The notes below the pieces were generated by a model, which saw only the letters and a program-made list of their open reading frames with translations, did no database searches and was not told where the DNA came from. The position numbers and the translations under genes are program-made. From Mesorhizobium tianshanense (GTDB lineage: Bacteria; Pseudomonadota; Alphaproteobacteria; Rhizobiales; Rhizobiaceae): a stretch of 64,000 nucleotides of DNA. The DNA is taken from assembly GCF_007830515.1 (NCBI RefSeq), contig NZ_VLKT01000015.1, positions 1-64,000 on the forward strand, given 5' to 3'. Below, in pieces: positions 18,341-27,782 of this stretch. The stretch's first letter is position 1, and the number at the start of each line of letters is the position of its first letter.

Positions 18341-19003
18341 ATGCCACTGCAGAACCGGGTCGACCCGTTCGGGGTGATCCACGCCGTGCCCGAACGCGGC
18401 CTGTTCATGGGCAATCGCGGCATCATCCATGACCCCGAAACGAAGACGCTGCTGAAGAAGCGCTGGGCACTGCATGCCTGGATCATCTGCGTCTGCGAAT
18501 TCCGCAACGTGCGGCGCGAGCCGATGGGCAGAAACAGGCAAAGCGACGACCAACCGGGAGGCAAAGCAGGCTGGACCGAGCTGTTCTTCCTCGATGAAGT
18601 GACCGCGCTGTCGGCCGGGCATCGGCCCTGCTTCTTCTGCCGGCGCGAGCGGGCGAGCGACTTCGTCCAGCGCTTCGGCGCAGCCTTCGGCATTGCCGAG
18701 CCGCGCGCGCCGCAGGTCGACAAGCGGCTGCACCAGGAGCGGCTGGCGTCGGGCGGGCGACCGCCAATCGTGACGGTGGATGAGCTTGCGGGGCTGCCGG
18801 ACGGCGCAATGGTTGCGGACGGCGGCCACGCCTACGCGATGCGTGGCGGCAAAGCACTGCGCTGGTCGTTCGCGGGCTATGGCGATCCGGCAAGGTTCGG
18901 CGGCTTTGCCAGCCTGCCGCTTCGCCTGCTCACGCCCGCCACCACCGTCTCCGTGCTGAGGCAAGGCTACGAACCGGTATGGCATCCTTCCGCCGAGGCT
19001 TGA
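18341..19003 (+). CDS. Conserved hypothetical with RPCFFCRR motif
   Basis: A 220-aa protein without a named family that I can assign. It has one Cys pair, [14 protein letters not shown] (around residue 95), preceded by the hydrophobic/aromatic [17 protein letters not shown] and an N-terminal His/Arg-rich stretch ([10 protein letters not shown]). The spacing resembles small zinc or nucleic-acid-binding knuckles, but only two Cys are present. ATG 18341 was chosen; an ATG at 18296 is possible. It precedes rsmE by 31 bp on the same strand and may be co-transcribed. Confidence 0.7.
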   Translation: MPLQNRVDPFGVIHAVPERGLFMGNRGIIHDPETKTLLKKRWALHAWIICVCEFRNVRREPMGRNRQSDDQPGGKAGWTELFFLDEVTALSAGHRPCFFCRRERASDFVQRFGAAFGIAEPRAPQVDKRLHQERLASGGRPPIVTVDELAGLPDGAMVADGGHAYAMRGGKALRWSFAGYGDPARFGGFASLPLRLLTPATTVSVLRQGYEPVWHPSAEA

Positions 19004-19034
19004 CGCCGGAAGCCGGCTCGCCCATTCCTCGGCG

Positions 19035-19769
19035 ATGCGCGCCAATTACAAGATGCAGCGGCTGTTCGTGCCGGACGACCTCGGACCTGATATCGAGTTC
19101 CAGGCGAGCCCGCAGCAGGGCCATTACCTGATGCATGTGCTGCGGCTCGTCGAGGGCGCTGAAATCCTGGTGTTCAACGGCCGCGACGGCGAGTGGTCGG
19201 CGGCAATCGCCGCGAAATCGAAAAAGGCGGTGCGCCTGAAGGTGCTGACGCTGCAGCGGCCACAGCCCTCGCTGCCCGATCTCGTCTACTGCTTTGCGCC
19301 GCTGAAGCAGGGCCGGCTCGATTATCTGGTGCAGAAGGCGGTCGAGATGGGCGCCGGCATCCTGCAGCCGGTCGTCACCCAGCACACGCAAGTGGCAAAG
19401 CCCGGCATCGAACGCCTGCGCGCCAACGTCGTCGAGGCTGCCGAGCAATGCGGCATCCTGGCGGTGCCGGACGTGCGCGAAGCGGAAAAGTTCGAACGCC
19501 TGCTGACAGGCTGGGACAAGGAGCGGCGGTTGATCTTCTGCGACGAGGACGCCTCGACCAACAATCCCCTGCCCGCGCTGCAGGCGGTGAAGGAAAGGAA
19601 GCTCGGGCTGCTGGTCGGGCCGGAAGGCGGATTTTCCGACGAGGAACGAAGGATGCTGAGGGCGCTGCCCTTCGTCACCGCCATTCCGCTCGGCCCGCGC
19701 ATCCTGCGCGCCGACACGGCGGCGGTGGCGGCGCTGGCGATGATACAGGCAACAATCGGGGATTGGTGA
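19035..19769 (+). CDS. rsmE: 16S rRNA m3U1498 methyltransferase
   Basis: Methylates N3 of U1498 in 16S rRNA using SAM. The 244-aa product has the RsmE layout: an N-terminal PUA-like domain ([20 protein letters not shown]) and a C-terminal SPOUT fold with the knot motifs [13 protein letters not shown] and [16 protein letters not shown]. It starts at ATG 19035, with MQRLF six codons later as an alternative. It lies between the CxxC hypothetical and gshA. Confidence 0.95.
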   Translation: MRANYKMQRLFVPDDLGPDIEFQASPQQGHYLMHVLRLVEGAEILVFNGRDGEWSAAIAAKSKKAVRLKVLTLQRPQPSLPDLVYCFAPLKQGRLDYLVQKAVEMGAGILQPVVTQHTQVAKPGIERLRANVVEAAEQCGILAVPDVREAEKFERLLTGWDKERRLIFCDEDASTNNPLPALQAVKERKLGLLVGPEGGFSDEERRMLRALPFVTAIPLGPRILRADTAAVAALAMIQATIGDW

Positions 19770-19856
19770 TCAATTCCCGTTACCCGTGGCTCAGGATTTT
19801 TCGCTTGATCGTCTACTGACATTTCGTCCATCTAGCGCCGGCGGTCGTCCGACCGC

Positions 19857-19962
19857 CTGCAGCGCCGCGCGTCCTTTCGGACGCGCATAGGACGTTGTAG
19901 CACTTTGGGCTGGCGCATGATCCCCAGCGAAAATCGATGTCGATTTTCGGGGTCCCGCGCCG
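19857..19962. repeat. Composite dispersed repeat, copy 1
   Basis: A hairpin block (CTGCAGCGCC...GACGCGCATAGGACGTTGTAG) is followed by CACTTTGGGC and a second hairpin GCGCATGATCCCCAG...GATTTTCGGGGTC. A closely similar copy in opposite orientation lies at 35010-35114. It fills the gap between rsmE and gshA. Confidence 0.8.
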
Positions 19963-19974
19963 AGAGGGCTTTTC

Positions 19975-21348
19975 ATGGCGCGCGACACAACCGATTTCCG
20001 GCCCATCGAAGGTGTCGACGAGCTTGTCGAGCATCTGGCCGAAGGCAATAAGCCACGCGACAAATGGCGCATCGGCACCGAACACGAGAAGTTCCCGTTC
20101 TATGTCGACGGCAATGCGCCGGTGCCCTATGGCGGCGAGCGCGGCATCCGCGCCCTTCTCGAAGGCATGCAGGAAAAACTCGGCTGGGATCCGATCATGG
20201 ATGCCGGCCGCATCATCGGCCTGGTCGAGCCGACCGGCCAGGGCGCGATCTCGCTGGAGCCCGGCGGCCAGTTCGAACTGTCCGGCGCGCCGCTGGAGAC
20301 GATCCACCAGACCTGCCGCGAAGGTAACGCGCACCTGGCGCAGGTGCGCGAGATCGCCGAGCCGATGGGCATCCGCTTCCTCGGCCTCGGCGGCAGCCCG
20401 AAATGGTCGCTGGCCGAGACGCCGAAAATGCCGAAATCGCGCTACGAGATCATGACGCGCTACATGCCCAAGGTCGGTACCAAGGGCCTCGACATGATGT
20501 ATCGCACCTGCACCATCCAGGTGAATCTCGACTTCGAGAGCGAGGCCGACATGCGCCGCAAGATGCAGGTGTCGCTGAAGCTGCAGCCGCTGTCGACGGC
20601 GCTGTTCGCCAACTCGCCCTTCACCGAGAGCCGGCCCAACGGATTGCAGAGCTGGCGCGGTGACATCTGGCGCGACACCGACAACCAGCGCTCGGGCCTG
20701 CTCGAATTCTGCTTCTCGCCCGATTTCGGCTTCGCCGACTATGTCGAATGGGCGCTCGAAGTGCCGATGTACTTCGTCATCCGCGACGGCCGCTATCATG
20801 ACATGACGCATGTCACCTTCCGCCAGTTCATGGCGGGTGCGGCCCGCAACGAGGTACCCGACGGGCTGCCGACGATGGGCGATTGGGCAAACCACCTGTC
20901 GACACTGTTTCCCGACGTGCGATTGAAGCGGTTCCTTGAAATGCGCGGCGCCGATGGCGGGCCGTGGCGGCGCATCTGCGCGCTACCGGCCTTCTGGGTC
21001 GGGCTGCTCTACGACGCGGCGGCGCTCGACGCTGCCGAGGCGCTGACCTCGAGCTGGACCTATGAAGAGGTGCTGGCGATGCGCAACGCCGTGCCGGAAC
21101 AGGGCATTTCGGCGCCGTTCCGCAACACGAGCCTGCGCGAAATCGCCCGCGAGGCGCTCGTCATCTCGCGCATGGGGCTGAAGAACCGCGACCGCAAGAA
21201 CCGCGACGGCTACGACGAAACCTCGTTCCTCAACACGCTTGACGAAGTCGTGGCGCGCGGCACTACCAGCGCCGAGGAGCTGCTCTCCGCCTATCACACG
21301 CGCTGGGGCGGCTCGATTGAGCCGGTTTTCATGGAATATGCGTATTGA
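19975..21348 (+). CDS. gshA: Glutamate-cysteine ligase, plant/alphaproteobacterial type
   Basis: First step of glutathione synthesis (Glu + Cys + ATP to gamma-glutamylcysteine). The 457-aa length and GCS2-type motifs (WRIGTEHEKFPFY, LVEPTGQGAISLEPGGQFEL, MMYRTCTIQVNLDFESEADM) match the enzyme of rhizobia and plants rather than E. coli GshA. ATG 19975 lies just after a composite repeat. No gshB is in the window. Confidence 0.96.
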   Translation: MARDTTDFRPIEGVDELVEHLAEGNKPRDKWRIGTEHEKFPFYVDGNAPVPYGGERGIRALLEGMQEKLGWDPIMDAGRIIGLVEPTGQGAISLEPGGQFELSGAPLETIHQTCREGNAHLAQVREIAEPMGIRFLGLGGSPKWSLAETPKMPKSRYEIMTRYMPKVGTKGLDMMYRTCTIQVNLDFESEADMRRKMQVSLKLQPLSTALFANSPFTESRPNGLQSWRGDIWRDTDNQRSGLLEFCFSPDFGFADYVEWALEVPMYFVIRDGRYHDMTHVTFRQFMAGAARNEVPDGLPTMGDWANHLSTLFPDVRLKRFLEMRGADGGPWRRICALPAFWVGLLYDAAALDAAEALTSSWTYEEVLAMRNAVPEQGISAPFRNTSLREIAREALVISRMGLKNRDRKNRDGYDETSFLNTLDEVVARGTTSAEELLSAYHTRWGGSIEPVFMEYAY

Positions 21349-21467
21349 CGAATATGCGTATTAACCGTTCGCTAGCCGCTTGGCCGACCGCTCGGGAAAA
21401 GTCGCTTCAATCAGTGATGGAAACGAATTAGGCTCTCTCCACGAGGATTTTCCCGAGGAGAAAACCA

Positions 21468-22469
21468 ATGCCTTCCTTGTTCGACATTTTGGCGCAGGCC
21501 CAGAACGGTAACGGCATGCAGGCTCTGGCCCAACAGTTCGGGCTTTCGCAGCAGCAGGCGCAATCGGCGGTCGAGGCTCTGCTGCCGGCCTTTTCACAGG
21601 GGCTGAAGCGCAACACGTCCGACCCCTACGGGCTCGGCTCCTTCATGACGGCAATGGCCAGCGGCCAGCACGCCAAATATTTCGAGGACGCAAGCCGGGC
21701 CTTCTCGCCGCAGGGCGTCGATGAAGGCAACGGCATTCTGGGGCATCTGTTCGGCTCGAAGGACCTGTCCCGCGCCGTTGCCAGCCAGGCTGCGCAGGCG
21801 AGCGGCGTCAGTCAGCAGATCTTGCAGCAGATGCTGCCGGCCGTGGCTTCGATGATGATGGGCGGGCTGTTCAAGCAGACCACAAATCAGATGCAGGCGG
21901 CCGGCGGATTCGGCGGCGGCGGCAATCCGCTCGGCGAGATCATCGAGCAGATGATGCGGCAGGCCGGTGGACAAGCGCCGGCACCACAGCAGCGGCAGGC
22001 GCCACAGCCCGCGAGCCCGATGGACAATCCGCTCGGCAAAGTGCTGCAGGACATGTTCGGCGGCGGCGCGCAGCAGCCGCAAAGCCAGCCGCAGCAGGCG
22101 CCCGATCCCTATGGCGACAATCCGCTCGGCAAGGTGCTGCAGGATATGTTCGGCGGCGGCGCGCAGCAGCCGCAGGGCCGGCCGCAGCAGACGCAGAACC
22201 CCATGGGTGATAATCCGCTCGGCAAGGTACTGCAGGATATGTTCGGCGGCGGCGCGCCGCAGCCGCAGCAATCTCAGCCGCAGTCGCGTCAGGCGCCTCC
22301 GCAGCCCCAAGCGCCGCAGCCACAGACGAATCCGAGCGGCAGGCCGAGAAATCCGTTCGACGATTTGTTCGGCAAGATGTTCGAGACGGGCGCGCAGCAG
22401 CGCGACGATTACCAGAAGGGCATGGAATCGATCTTCGATCAGTTCAAGCGAGGAATGGATCGGCGGTAG
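21468..22469 (+). CDS. DUF937 family protein with Gln/Pro-rich repeat tail
   Basis: A 333-aa protein of unknown function. Residues about 1-140 match DUF937 (SLFDILAQAQNGNGMQAL, helical). The rest is low-complexity Q/P/G sequence carrying three near-identical 27-32-residue units that begin DNPLGKVLQDMFGGGA, plus two degenerate ones (NPLGEIIEQMMRQAGG before them, NPFDDLFGKMFETGA after). Each unit could form one short amphipathic helix in a flexible tail, a layout suited to multivalent binding. A good GAGGAG site precedes ATG 21468. No signal peptide is seen. Confidence 0.88.
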   Translation: MPSLFDILAQAQNGNGMQALAQQFGLSQQQAQSAVEALLPAFSQGLKRNTSDPYGLGSFMTAMASGQHAKYFEDASRAFSPQGVDEGNGILGHLFGSKDLSRAVASQAAQASGVSQQILQQMLPAVASMMMGGLFKQTTNQMQAAGGFGGGGNPLGEIIEQMMRQAGGQAPAPQQRQAPQPASPMDNPLGKVLQDMFGGGAQQPQSQPQQAPDPYGDNPLGKVLQDMFGGGAQQPQGRPQQTQNPMGDNPLGKVLQDMFGGGAPQPQQSQPQSRQAPPQPQAPQPQTNPSGRPRNPFDDLFGKMFETGAQQRDDYQKGMESIFDQFKRGMDRR

Positions 22470-22519
22470 GGCTTGTCGCTGACCCACGCGACGCAGCCCC
22501 AAGGATGACGAAGCTGAGG

Positions 22520-22600
22520 AAAAAATGCCCGATCCTTGGGAGGACCGGGCAGTGCGCAGGCGGGCCGGGGGGAACCGGCGGGAGTGGGCGCCTGCGATAG
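22520..22600 (-). ncRNA. Possible C-rich-loop sRNA behind the DUF1127 gene
   Basis: On the minus strand, 68 bp after the DUF1127 stop, a hairpin with stem GCAGGCG/CGCCTGC (22595-22556) encloses CCCACUCCCG and UUCCCC loops. A terminator follows: GCCCG-G-TCCT-CCCA-AGGA-T-CGGGC and six Ts (22550-22520). DUF1127 genes followed by hairpins with CUYCCUCCC-like loops are the CcsR/cuckoo RNA arrangement known in Rhodobacter. The loops here are only similar, so this may be just the DUF1127 terminator. Confidence 0.45.
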
Positions 22601-22667
22601 ATCTTGGTCGCGTCGAGCCTCAAAAAAGTTCACCGCGACCGAAAAAACAGCACGCAAACCAATGCGA

Positions 22668-22958
22668 TCAGACGACCTTGCGGGCGAGATCCTCGACCGT
22701 TTCGGCGCGAGCGGTCGCAATGGCGCGAAGCCTCGCGGTTGGATCGCGGCCAAACGGCACGTCGATGGCGACATGAAGGTCGGCGCGCGTCAAGCCGATG
22801 TCGGCAAGTTCGGCGTCCGACATATCGCCAAGACGATAGAAGGCGCGGCGGTTTTTCCAGGCGCGGTAGACGTTGGAGATGGTGTTGACCACGCGCGTCG
22901 CAACGGCCGGACGCGACGTGATACGCGGGGTCTCGGTGGCGAAATCGAACGTAGCCAT
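22668..22958 (-). CDS. DUF1127 protein
   Basis: A 96-aa protein. Its middle reads YRAWKNRRAFYRLGDMSDAE followed by LADIGLTRADL, the DUF1127 signature with Arg-rich helix and L-x2-IG-x2-R. Small DUF1127 proteins in alphaproteobacteria have been linked to RNA maturation and turnover and to stress responses. This one has about 35 extra residues at the N-terminus and 25 at the C-terminus compared with the roughly 45-aa short forms. AGGAGAC precedes ATG 22958. It is divergent from the LysR gene. Confidence 0.93.
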   Translation of the reverse strand: MATFDFATETPRITSRPAVATRVVNTISNVYRAWKNRRAFYRLGDMSDAELADIGLTRADLHVAIDVPFGRDPTARLRAIATARAETVEDLARKVV

Positions 22959-23136
22959 GTCAGTCTCCTTCATATTCGAACGGACGAAGCCGGGCGATCG
23001 GCGCTTGAAACAGCGGCCGTTCCGGTCCCGATTCACATGCCGTCATGTGGACAATGCCGAATCTGCCATCACCTGATTGATTAATCCAACGAATGTTTCT
23101 AATCTTTAGCATCAACACTAGTGATGGATTGGACCG

Positions 23137-24093
23137 ATGAAAGCGCCACTCGATCTGGATCAGTTGCAGACCTTCGTCTCGATCGTCGACACCGGCAGCT
23201 TTACCCGCGCGGCAGAAGAGGTGCACCGGACCCAGTCGGCGGTGTCCATGCAGATGCGCCGGCTGGAAGAACGGATCGGCAAGCCGCTGTTCGAAAAGGA
23301 CGGGCGCACCAACAAGCTGACCGAGGATGGCGACAGGCTGCTCTCCTACGCAAGACGGCTGCTGTTTCTCAATCGGGAAACGTTGGCCGCTTTCGACGAC
23401 CGGCGGCTCGAAGGCACGATCCGCATCGGCACGCCGGACGACTATGCCGATCGCTTCCTGCCCGAGATCATGGCCCGCTTCGCCCGTTCCAATCCACGCG
23501 TCGAGCTGACCGTCATCTGCGAGCCGACGCCGGGGCTGGTCGAGCATATCAAGCGCGGCAATCTCGATCTGGCGCTGGTGACGCACAATGACGCGCACGG
23601 CCAGTCGGAAGTGGTGCGGCGCGAACCGCTGCTGTGGGTCACTTCGGCCAACCACGCGACACATGAGCAGGACACACTGCCGATGGCTTTCGGCCGGCCG
23701 AACTGCATCTGGCGGCGGGCCGCCGTCGACGTTCTCGACCGGCAGAATCGCGACTACCGCATCCTGTTCACCAGTTTTTCGGCAACGGTCATCACCGCCG
23801 CGGTGCTTTCGGGCCTGGCGATCTCGGTGCTGCCGGAATGCGCGCTGCGGCCCGGCATGCGGGTTCTCGGCGATGCCGACGGGTTCGGGGCGCTGCCCGA
23901 TTGCCGCATCGGCATCATGCGCGGCCAGACGTCGCGGCCGGAGATCGTCGACGCACTGGCCCGTCACATTTCGGAAAGCCTCGACAACATTTCCGTGCCG
24001 CTCGGCGACGAGACGGGAACCTTCGACTTCGCCGCGCTCGCTTTTTCGAAGATGAAGCGGACCAAGCCGAACCAGATCCTGCCGGGCTGGTGA
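23137..24093 (+). CDS. LysR-family regulator (LrhA/HexA-like)
   Basis: A 318-aa LTTR. The winged helix occupies residues 5-65 ([39 protein letters not shown]), and the effector domain starts at [20 protein letters not shown]. The N-terminal [14 protein letters not shown] and TPDDYAD resemble the LrhA/HexA branch. It is divergent from the DUF1127 gene, a typical LTTR arrangement, so that gene is a candidate target. The C-terminal tail ([14 protein letters not shown]) is basic. Effector unknown. Confidence 0.9.
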   Translation: MKAPLDLDQLQTFVSIVDTGSFTRAAEEVHRTQSAVSMQMRRLEERIGKPLFEKDGRTNKLTEDGDRLLSYARRLLFLNRETLAAFDDRRLEGTIRIGTPDDYADRFLPEIMARFARSNPRVELTVICEPTPGLVEHIKRGNLDLALVTHNDAHGQSEVVRREPLLWVTSANHATHEQDTLPMAFGRPNCIWRRAAVDVLDRQNRDYRILFTSFSATVITAAVLSGLAISVLPECALRPGMRVLGDADGFGALPDCRIGIMRGQTSRPEIVDALARHISESLDNISVPLGDETGTFDFAALAFSKMKRTKPNQILPGW

Positions 24094-24167
24094 AGGACCC
24101 CGCAATTTGGGCCGGCACCGAACACAGCCGACTTGACGCGGACGCTCAACCGCCCCCCAATCGACCC

Positions 24168-25733
24168 ATGAGCGACACTGCATCCGAATCACGCACCAAT
24201 GCCGCCGAATATACGGTGAGCGAGATTTCCGGCGCGCTGAAGCGCACGGTCGAGGATGCTTTCGGCAATGTGCGGGTGCGTGGCGAGATTTCCGGTTACC
24301 GCGGGCCGCATTCGTCGGGCCATGCCTATTTCTGCCTGAAGGACGACCGCGCGCGGCTCGACGCCGTGGTGTGGAAGGGCACTATGGGCCGGCTGAAATT
24401 CCGTCCCGAAGAGGGCATGGAGGTGATCGCCACCGGCCGGCTCACCACCTATCCCGGAAAGTCCAACTATCAGATCGTCATCGACAATCTGGAGCCGGCC
24501 GGCGCCGGGGCGCTGATGGCGCTGCTGGAAGAGCGTAAGCGCCGGCTGCAGGCCGAAGGCCTGTTCGATGCCGGTCGCAAGCGCCTGCTGCCGTTCATGC
24601 CGCGCGTCATCGGCGTCGTCACCTCGCCGACAGGCTCCGTCATTCGCGACATCATCCACCGGATCAAGGACCGGTTCCCGCTGCACGTGCTTGTGTGGCC
24701 GGTGCGGGTGCAGGGCGAGACGACGGCCAAGGAAGTGACGGCCGCCGTCAACGGCTTCAACGCGCTGCCATGGGACGGCGCTATCCCGCACCCCGACCTG
24801 TTGATCGTGGCGCGCGGCGGCGGCAGCCTCGAGGACCTCTGGGGGTTCAATGACGAGACGCTGGCCCGCGCCGTCGCAGCCTCTCGCATTCCGGTGATCT
24901 CCGCCGTCGGCCACGAAACGGACTGGACGCTGATCGACCTGGCGGCGGATGTGCGGGCGCCGACACCGACGGGCGCCGCCGAGATCGCCGTGCCCGTGCG
25001 CGCTGACCTCGAAGTGACGCTGGCAGGCCTTGGCGCGCGGCTCAAGACCGCGGCATCGCGCAATTTCGAACGCAAGCGCCAGGCGGTGCGTGCAGCCGCC
25101 CGTGCGCTGCCCTCGCCCGACCAGTTGCTGGCATTGCCGCGCCGGCGCTTCGACGAGGCGACGAGCCGGCTTGGCCGGGCGCTGTCCGTCAGCATCGACC
25201 GCAAGCGGGCCAGGCTTCAGGCGCAGCGGCTGACGCCGGCCACTTTGTCGCGACGCATGAACGAGGCCCGCACATTGGCCGGCCGTGATCTCGCTCGCGC
25301 GCAAGCAGCGTTCTTCGCCATCGTGCGCGAGCGGCGAACGCGGTTTTCGCGCACGGCGGCGCGGCTGTCGCCCGCGCCGATCGCAAGGCGGCAGAAATTG
25401 CAGGGAGATGCCCTGGCGGCTTTGTCACGGCGGCAGGACCGGGTGATCTCGGTGCGGCTCGAACGTTTGCGCGGGAAACTGACCCAGGCCGACCGGCTGC
25501 TGGCGACGCTGTCGCACAAGGCGGTGCTGGCGCGGGGCTTCGCCCTGGTGAAAGACGCCGACGGGGCGGTAATCAAGCAGGCGGCGGACGTGGTGTCGGG
25601 AATGGCGCTTTCGCTGGAGTTCGCCGACGGAACGGCCGATGCGGTTGCGACCAGCGGTGCCGTACGGCCGAAAACAATTGCAAAGCCGACCGCCAAAGCC
25701 AAGGAGCCTGGCAATCAAGGTTCCCTGTTCTGA
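24168..25733 (+). CDS. xseA: Exodeoxyribonuclease VII large subunit
   Basis: Catalytic subunit of ExoVII, a single-strand DNA exonuclease. The 521-aa protein has an N-terminal OB fold ([19 protein letters not shown]), the catalytic core with [30 protein letters not shown] and [20 protein letters not shown], then a long Arg/Ala-rich coiled coil (residues 270-430) and a C-terminal segment. It was started at ATG 24168 (MSDTASES), since the longer frame upstream is antisense-like to the LysR end. The small subunit xseB is not in the window. Confidence 0.95.
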   Translation: MSDTASESRTNAAEYTVSEISGALKRTVEDAFGNVRVRGEISGYRGPHSSGHAYFCLKDDRARLDAVVWKGTMGRLKFRPEEGMEVIATGRLTTYPGKSNYQIVIDNLEPAGAGALMALLEERKRRLQAEGLFDAGRKRLLPFMPRVIGVVTSPTGSVIRDIIHRIKDRFPLHVLVWPVRVQGETTAKEVTAAVNGFNALPWDGAIPHPDLLIVARGGGSLEDLWGFNDETLARAVAASRIPVISAVGHETDWTLIDLAADVRAPTPTGAAEIAVPVRADLEVTLAGLGARLKTAASRNFERKRQAVRAAARALPSPDQLLALPRRRFDEATSRLGRALSVSIDRKRARLQAQRLTPATLSRRMNEARTLAGRDLARAQAAFFAIVRERRTRFSRTAARLSPAPIARRQKLQGDALAALSRRQDRVISVRLERLRGKLTQADRLLATLSHKAVLARGFALVKDADGAVIKQAADVVSGMALSLEFADGTADAVATSGAVRPKTIAKPTAKAKEPGNQGSLF

Positions 25734-25831
25734 GTGCCGATGATTTCCAGGCGCGTGACTTCCGAATGGCTATGACTTCCGAATGCCTATGATTTCCGAG
25801 TGCCCATGACTTCCGAGCGCGAATGACCGAC
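25732..25831 (+). repeat. 17-bp imperfect tandem repeat across a stop-start junction
   Basis: Six units run from the xseA stop into the next start: GAGTGCCGATGATTTCC, a 15-bp unit, GAATGGCTATGACTTCC (25764), GAATGCCTATGATTTCC (25781), GAGTGCCCATGACTTCC (25798) and GAGCGCGAATGACCGAC (25815). Most units carry an ATG, and the last holds the start codon of the peptidase gene. Confidence 0.9.
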
Positions 25832-26956
25832 AATCCGCATCACCAGAGGACGCTTTCCGACAGGCCGCGGGCGAGAAGTTTCGGCATAAGTTTTGACGGC
25901 ACGCCCGGACCGTTCAACGCCATCACCGATGTGCCTGGCGTTGCGGTCGGTTACTCGACTCTGATTTCGGGCGACGGTGCGCTGGTGGTCGGCGAGGGAC
26001 CGGTGCGCACCGGTGTGACCGCCATCCTGCCCAGACCGCGCGCCGACCTGGCCACGCCGGTTTTTGCCGGCACCTTCAGTCAGAACGGTAATGGCGAATT
26101 GACCGGCTCGTACATGATCGAGGAGACCGGTGCCTTCAATTTTCCGATCACCATCACCAACACGCATTCCTGCGGCGTTTCGCGCGATGGAACGCTGCGC
26201 TGGATGCAGCGCGTGTTGCCGGCCGCGCTCGACAGCGCCTGGGGCCTGCCGGTGGCGGCGGAAACCTATGACGGTTTCCTGAACGACATCAACGGCCACC
26301 ATCTCAGGTTCGAGCATGTCGCCATGGCTCTCGATAGCGCGACCAGCGGATCGATCGAGGAAGGCAGCGTCGGCGGCGGCACCGGCATGATCGCCTTCGA
26401 TTTCAAGGCAGGCTCCGGCACGGCATCGCGCATCGTCGAATGGCAAGGCCGGCGCTACACGGTCGGCGCGTTCGTGCAGGCGAATTTCGGCGAGCGGAGC
26501 AATTTCACCATTCGCGGCTTGCGCGCCGGACCCGATCTCGTGGAACCGGCGATCCGCGAAAGCACGCCGCGCGCCGAAAAGGGCTCGATCATCGGGATCG
26601 TCGCCACCGATGCGCCATTCCTGCCGCATCAGATGAAGCGGCTGGCTCGCCGGGAGCCGCTCGGCGTCGCCATGACCGGCGGCTTCGGCTATCATAGCTC
26701 GGGCGATATTTTCCTGGCCTTTTCGACCGCCAACCGCGAGGCGGCATTGGCGCCGTCAGGCCGCACCGCCAGCGCCGATTTCATCCCGGATACCGACATC
26801 GATCCGTTCTTCGACGCCGTGATCCAAGGTGTGGAGGAAGCGATCCTCAATGCGCTGGTCGCCAATGACGACATGACCGGGCGCGACGGCAATTTCGTGC
26901 CGGCGCTGCCGAAGGCATGGCTCGAGGGTAAATTCGGGGCAGGCCGCGGGACGTAA
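25823..26956 (+). CDS. P1-family N-terminal-nucleophile aminopeptidase (DmpA/BapA-like)
   Basis: A 377-aa homologue of L-aminopeptidase/D-esterase DmpA and beta-aminopeptidases. The precursor cleaves itself before the nucleophilic Ser; here G254-S255 in KGSIIGIVATDAPFLPHQMK fits. Other family marks are NTHSCGVSRDG (113-123), GSVGGGTGM (181-189) and GGFGYHSSGDI. No signal peptide is present, so it is likely cytoplasmic. The start codon sits in the last unit of a 17-bp tandem repeat, so start choice (25823) rests on the family N-terminus RSFGISFDGTPGPFNAITDV. Confidence 0.93.
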   Translation: MTDNPHHQRTLSDRPRARSFGISFDGTPGPFNAITDVPGVAVGYSTLISGDGALVVGEGPVRTGVTAILPRPRADLATPVFAGTFSQNGNGELTGSYMIEETGAFNFPITITNTHSCGVSRDGTLRWMQRVLPAALDSAWGLPVAAETYDGFLNDINGHHLRFEHVAMALDSATSGSIEEGSVGGGTGMIAFDFKAGSGTASRIVEWQGRRYTVGAFVQANFGERSNFTIRGLRAGPDLVEPAIRESTPRAEKGSIIGIVATDAPFLPHQMKRLARREPLGVAMTGGFGYHSSGDIFLAFSTANREAALAPSGRTASADFIPDTDIDPFFDAVIQGVEEAILNALVANDDMTGRDGNFVPALPKAWLEGKFGAGRGT

Positions 26957-27016
26957 GGCGGCTGGTGCGTCACACGCGTCGCGTAGGAAATGGTTGAGCC
27001 CGTGGGCCGACGTGCA

Positions 27017-27259
27017 TTAGTCCGAATTCTTTTCGTCCTGGTCGGCTTCGGCCGCCTCTTCGAGCTTCGAAGCGATAAGCTCCTGAATGTCGCCGACCTC
27101 TTCCTGGATGTCCTCCAGCGGTATGCCGGCCTCGGCCGCCTTGGCGGCGCATTCCTTGGCGAGGGTCTCGGCTTGCTCCTCGATCCTGTCCAGCGAGGAC
27201 TGGCACTGGACCTTTTCGCCGATCCACTCCTGCAAGAACTCGATCGCGTGTTCACTCAT
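27017..27259 (-). CDS. DUF768 family protein
   Basis: An 80-aa acidic, helical protein: MSEHAIEFLQEWIGEKVQC, then LAKECAAKAAEAGIPLEDIQ and EEVGDIQELIASKLEEA, ending in an Asp/Glu-rich tail. The EFL-x2-WI start and AGI-x3-DI-x-EEVG middle match DUF768, a small family expanded in Mesorhizobium with no assigned function. It is convergent with the P1 peptidase. ATG 27259 was chosen over a longer frame that lacks similarity. Confidence 0.85.
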   Translation of the reverse strand: MSEHAIEFLQEWIGEKVQCQSSLDRIEEQAETLAKECAAKAAEAGIPLEDIQEEVGDIQELIASKLEEAAEADQDEKNSD

Positions 27260-27782
27260 ACTGCTGTTCCCTGGCGGCTGCGCCGGTTGGTAATCATAAA
27301 CATCGGCATCCCCGAAAAGATGCATGCTCCCATTCCAACCGAGTCGTCGTCGCCCGGCAAGCCGATCTTGTCCAAGCTCCACAGAGCTGAAGGAAATCGA
27401 AGGTTCAAGGAGCACGTTCTAATTCTTGAGGAGATTCTAGCTCTCGAGGAGAGCGTTACCGTAGGCTGGGATCGCTTGCGGCCCCAAGATACTGTTTCTA
27501 TTTGCTTTTTCCGGCCCCAAGGCCGATTTGCATCACAATAGGTGTCACAATACGAAGCACATCTACGGCACTCTCGCCGGCACAGCTCAAGGCGAGCCGT
27601 CGAAGCCGCCGCTATATAGGGACATCCTCATGCAATGTCGACCCTGCTCGGCATCCTGCTTCTTTCCGTCGCGCTGAAGGATCCGACTTGCAGCTTTCGC
27701 AAGGTCCCGGCATGCCTGATGGCCCCTCGGCACGCTCACCAAGGATTCACTCGAGACGTGAGTTGCAATCGAAAATCCCGGC
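27260..27782. other. Gap without a recognisable gene
   Basis: About 520 bp between the DUF768 gene and the sugar-transport operon. Short frames exist on both strands but none has family features or a good ribosome-binding site. A local duplication TTGAGGAGATTCTAG / CTCGAGGAGAG occurs near 27425-27455. Part of the stretch (27480-27550) is visibly poorer in G+C than its surroundings. Confidence 0.5.

Noticed and set aside
22020..22270. Possible CRISPR-like repeats in the DUF937 gene
   Set aside because: The repeats are in frame, encode a repeated peptide and lack distinct spacers and cas genes.
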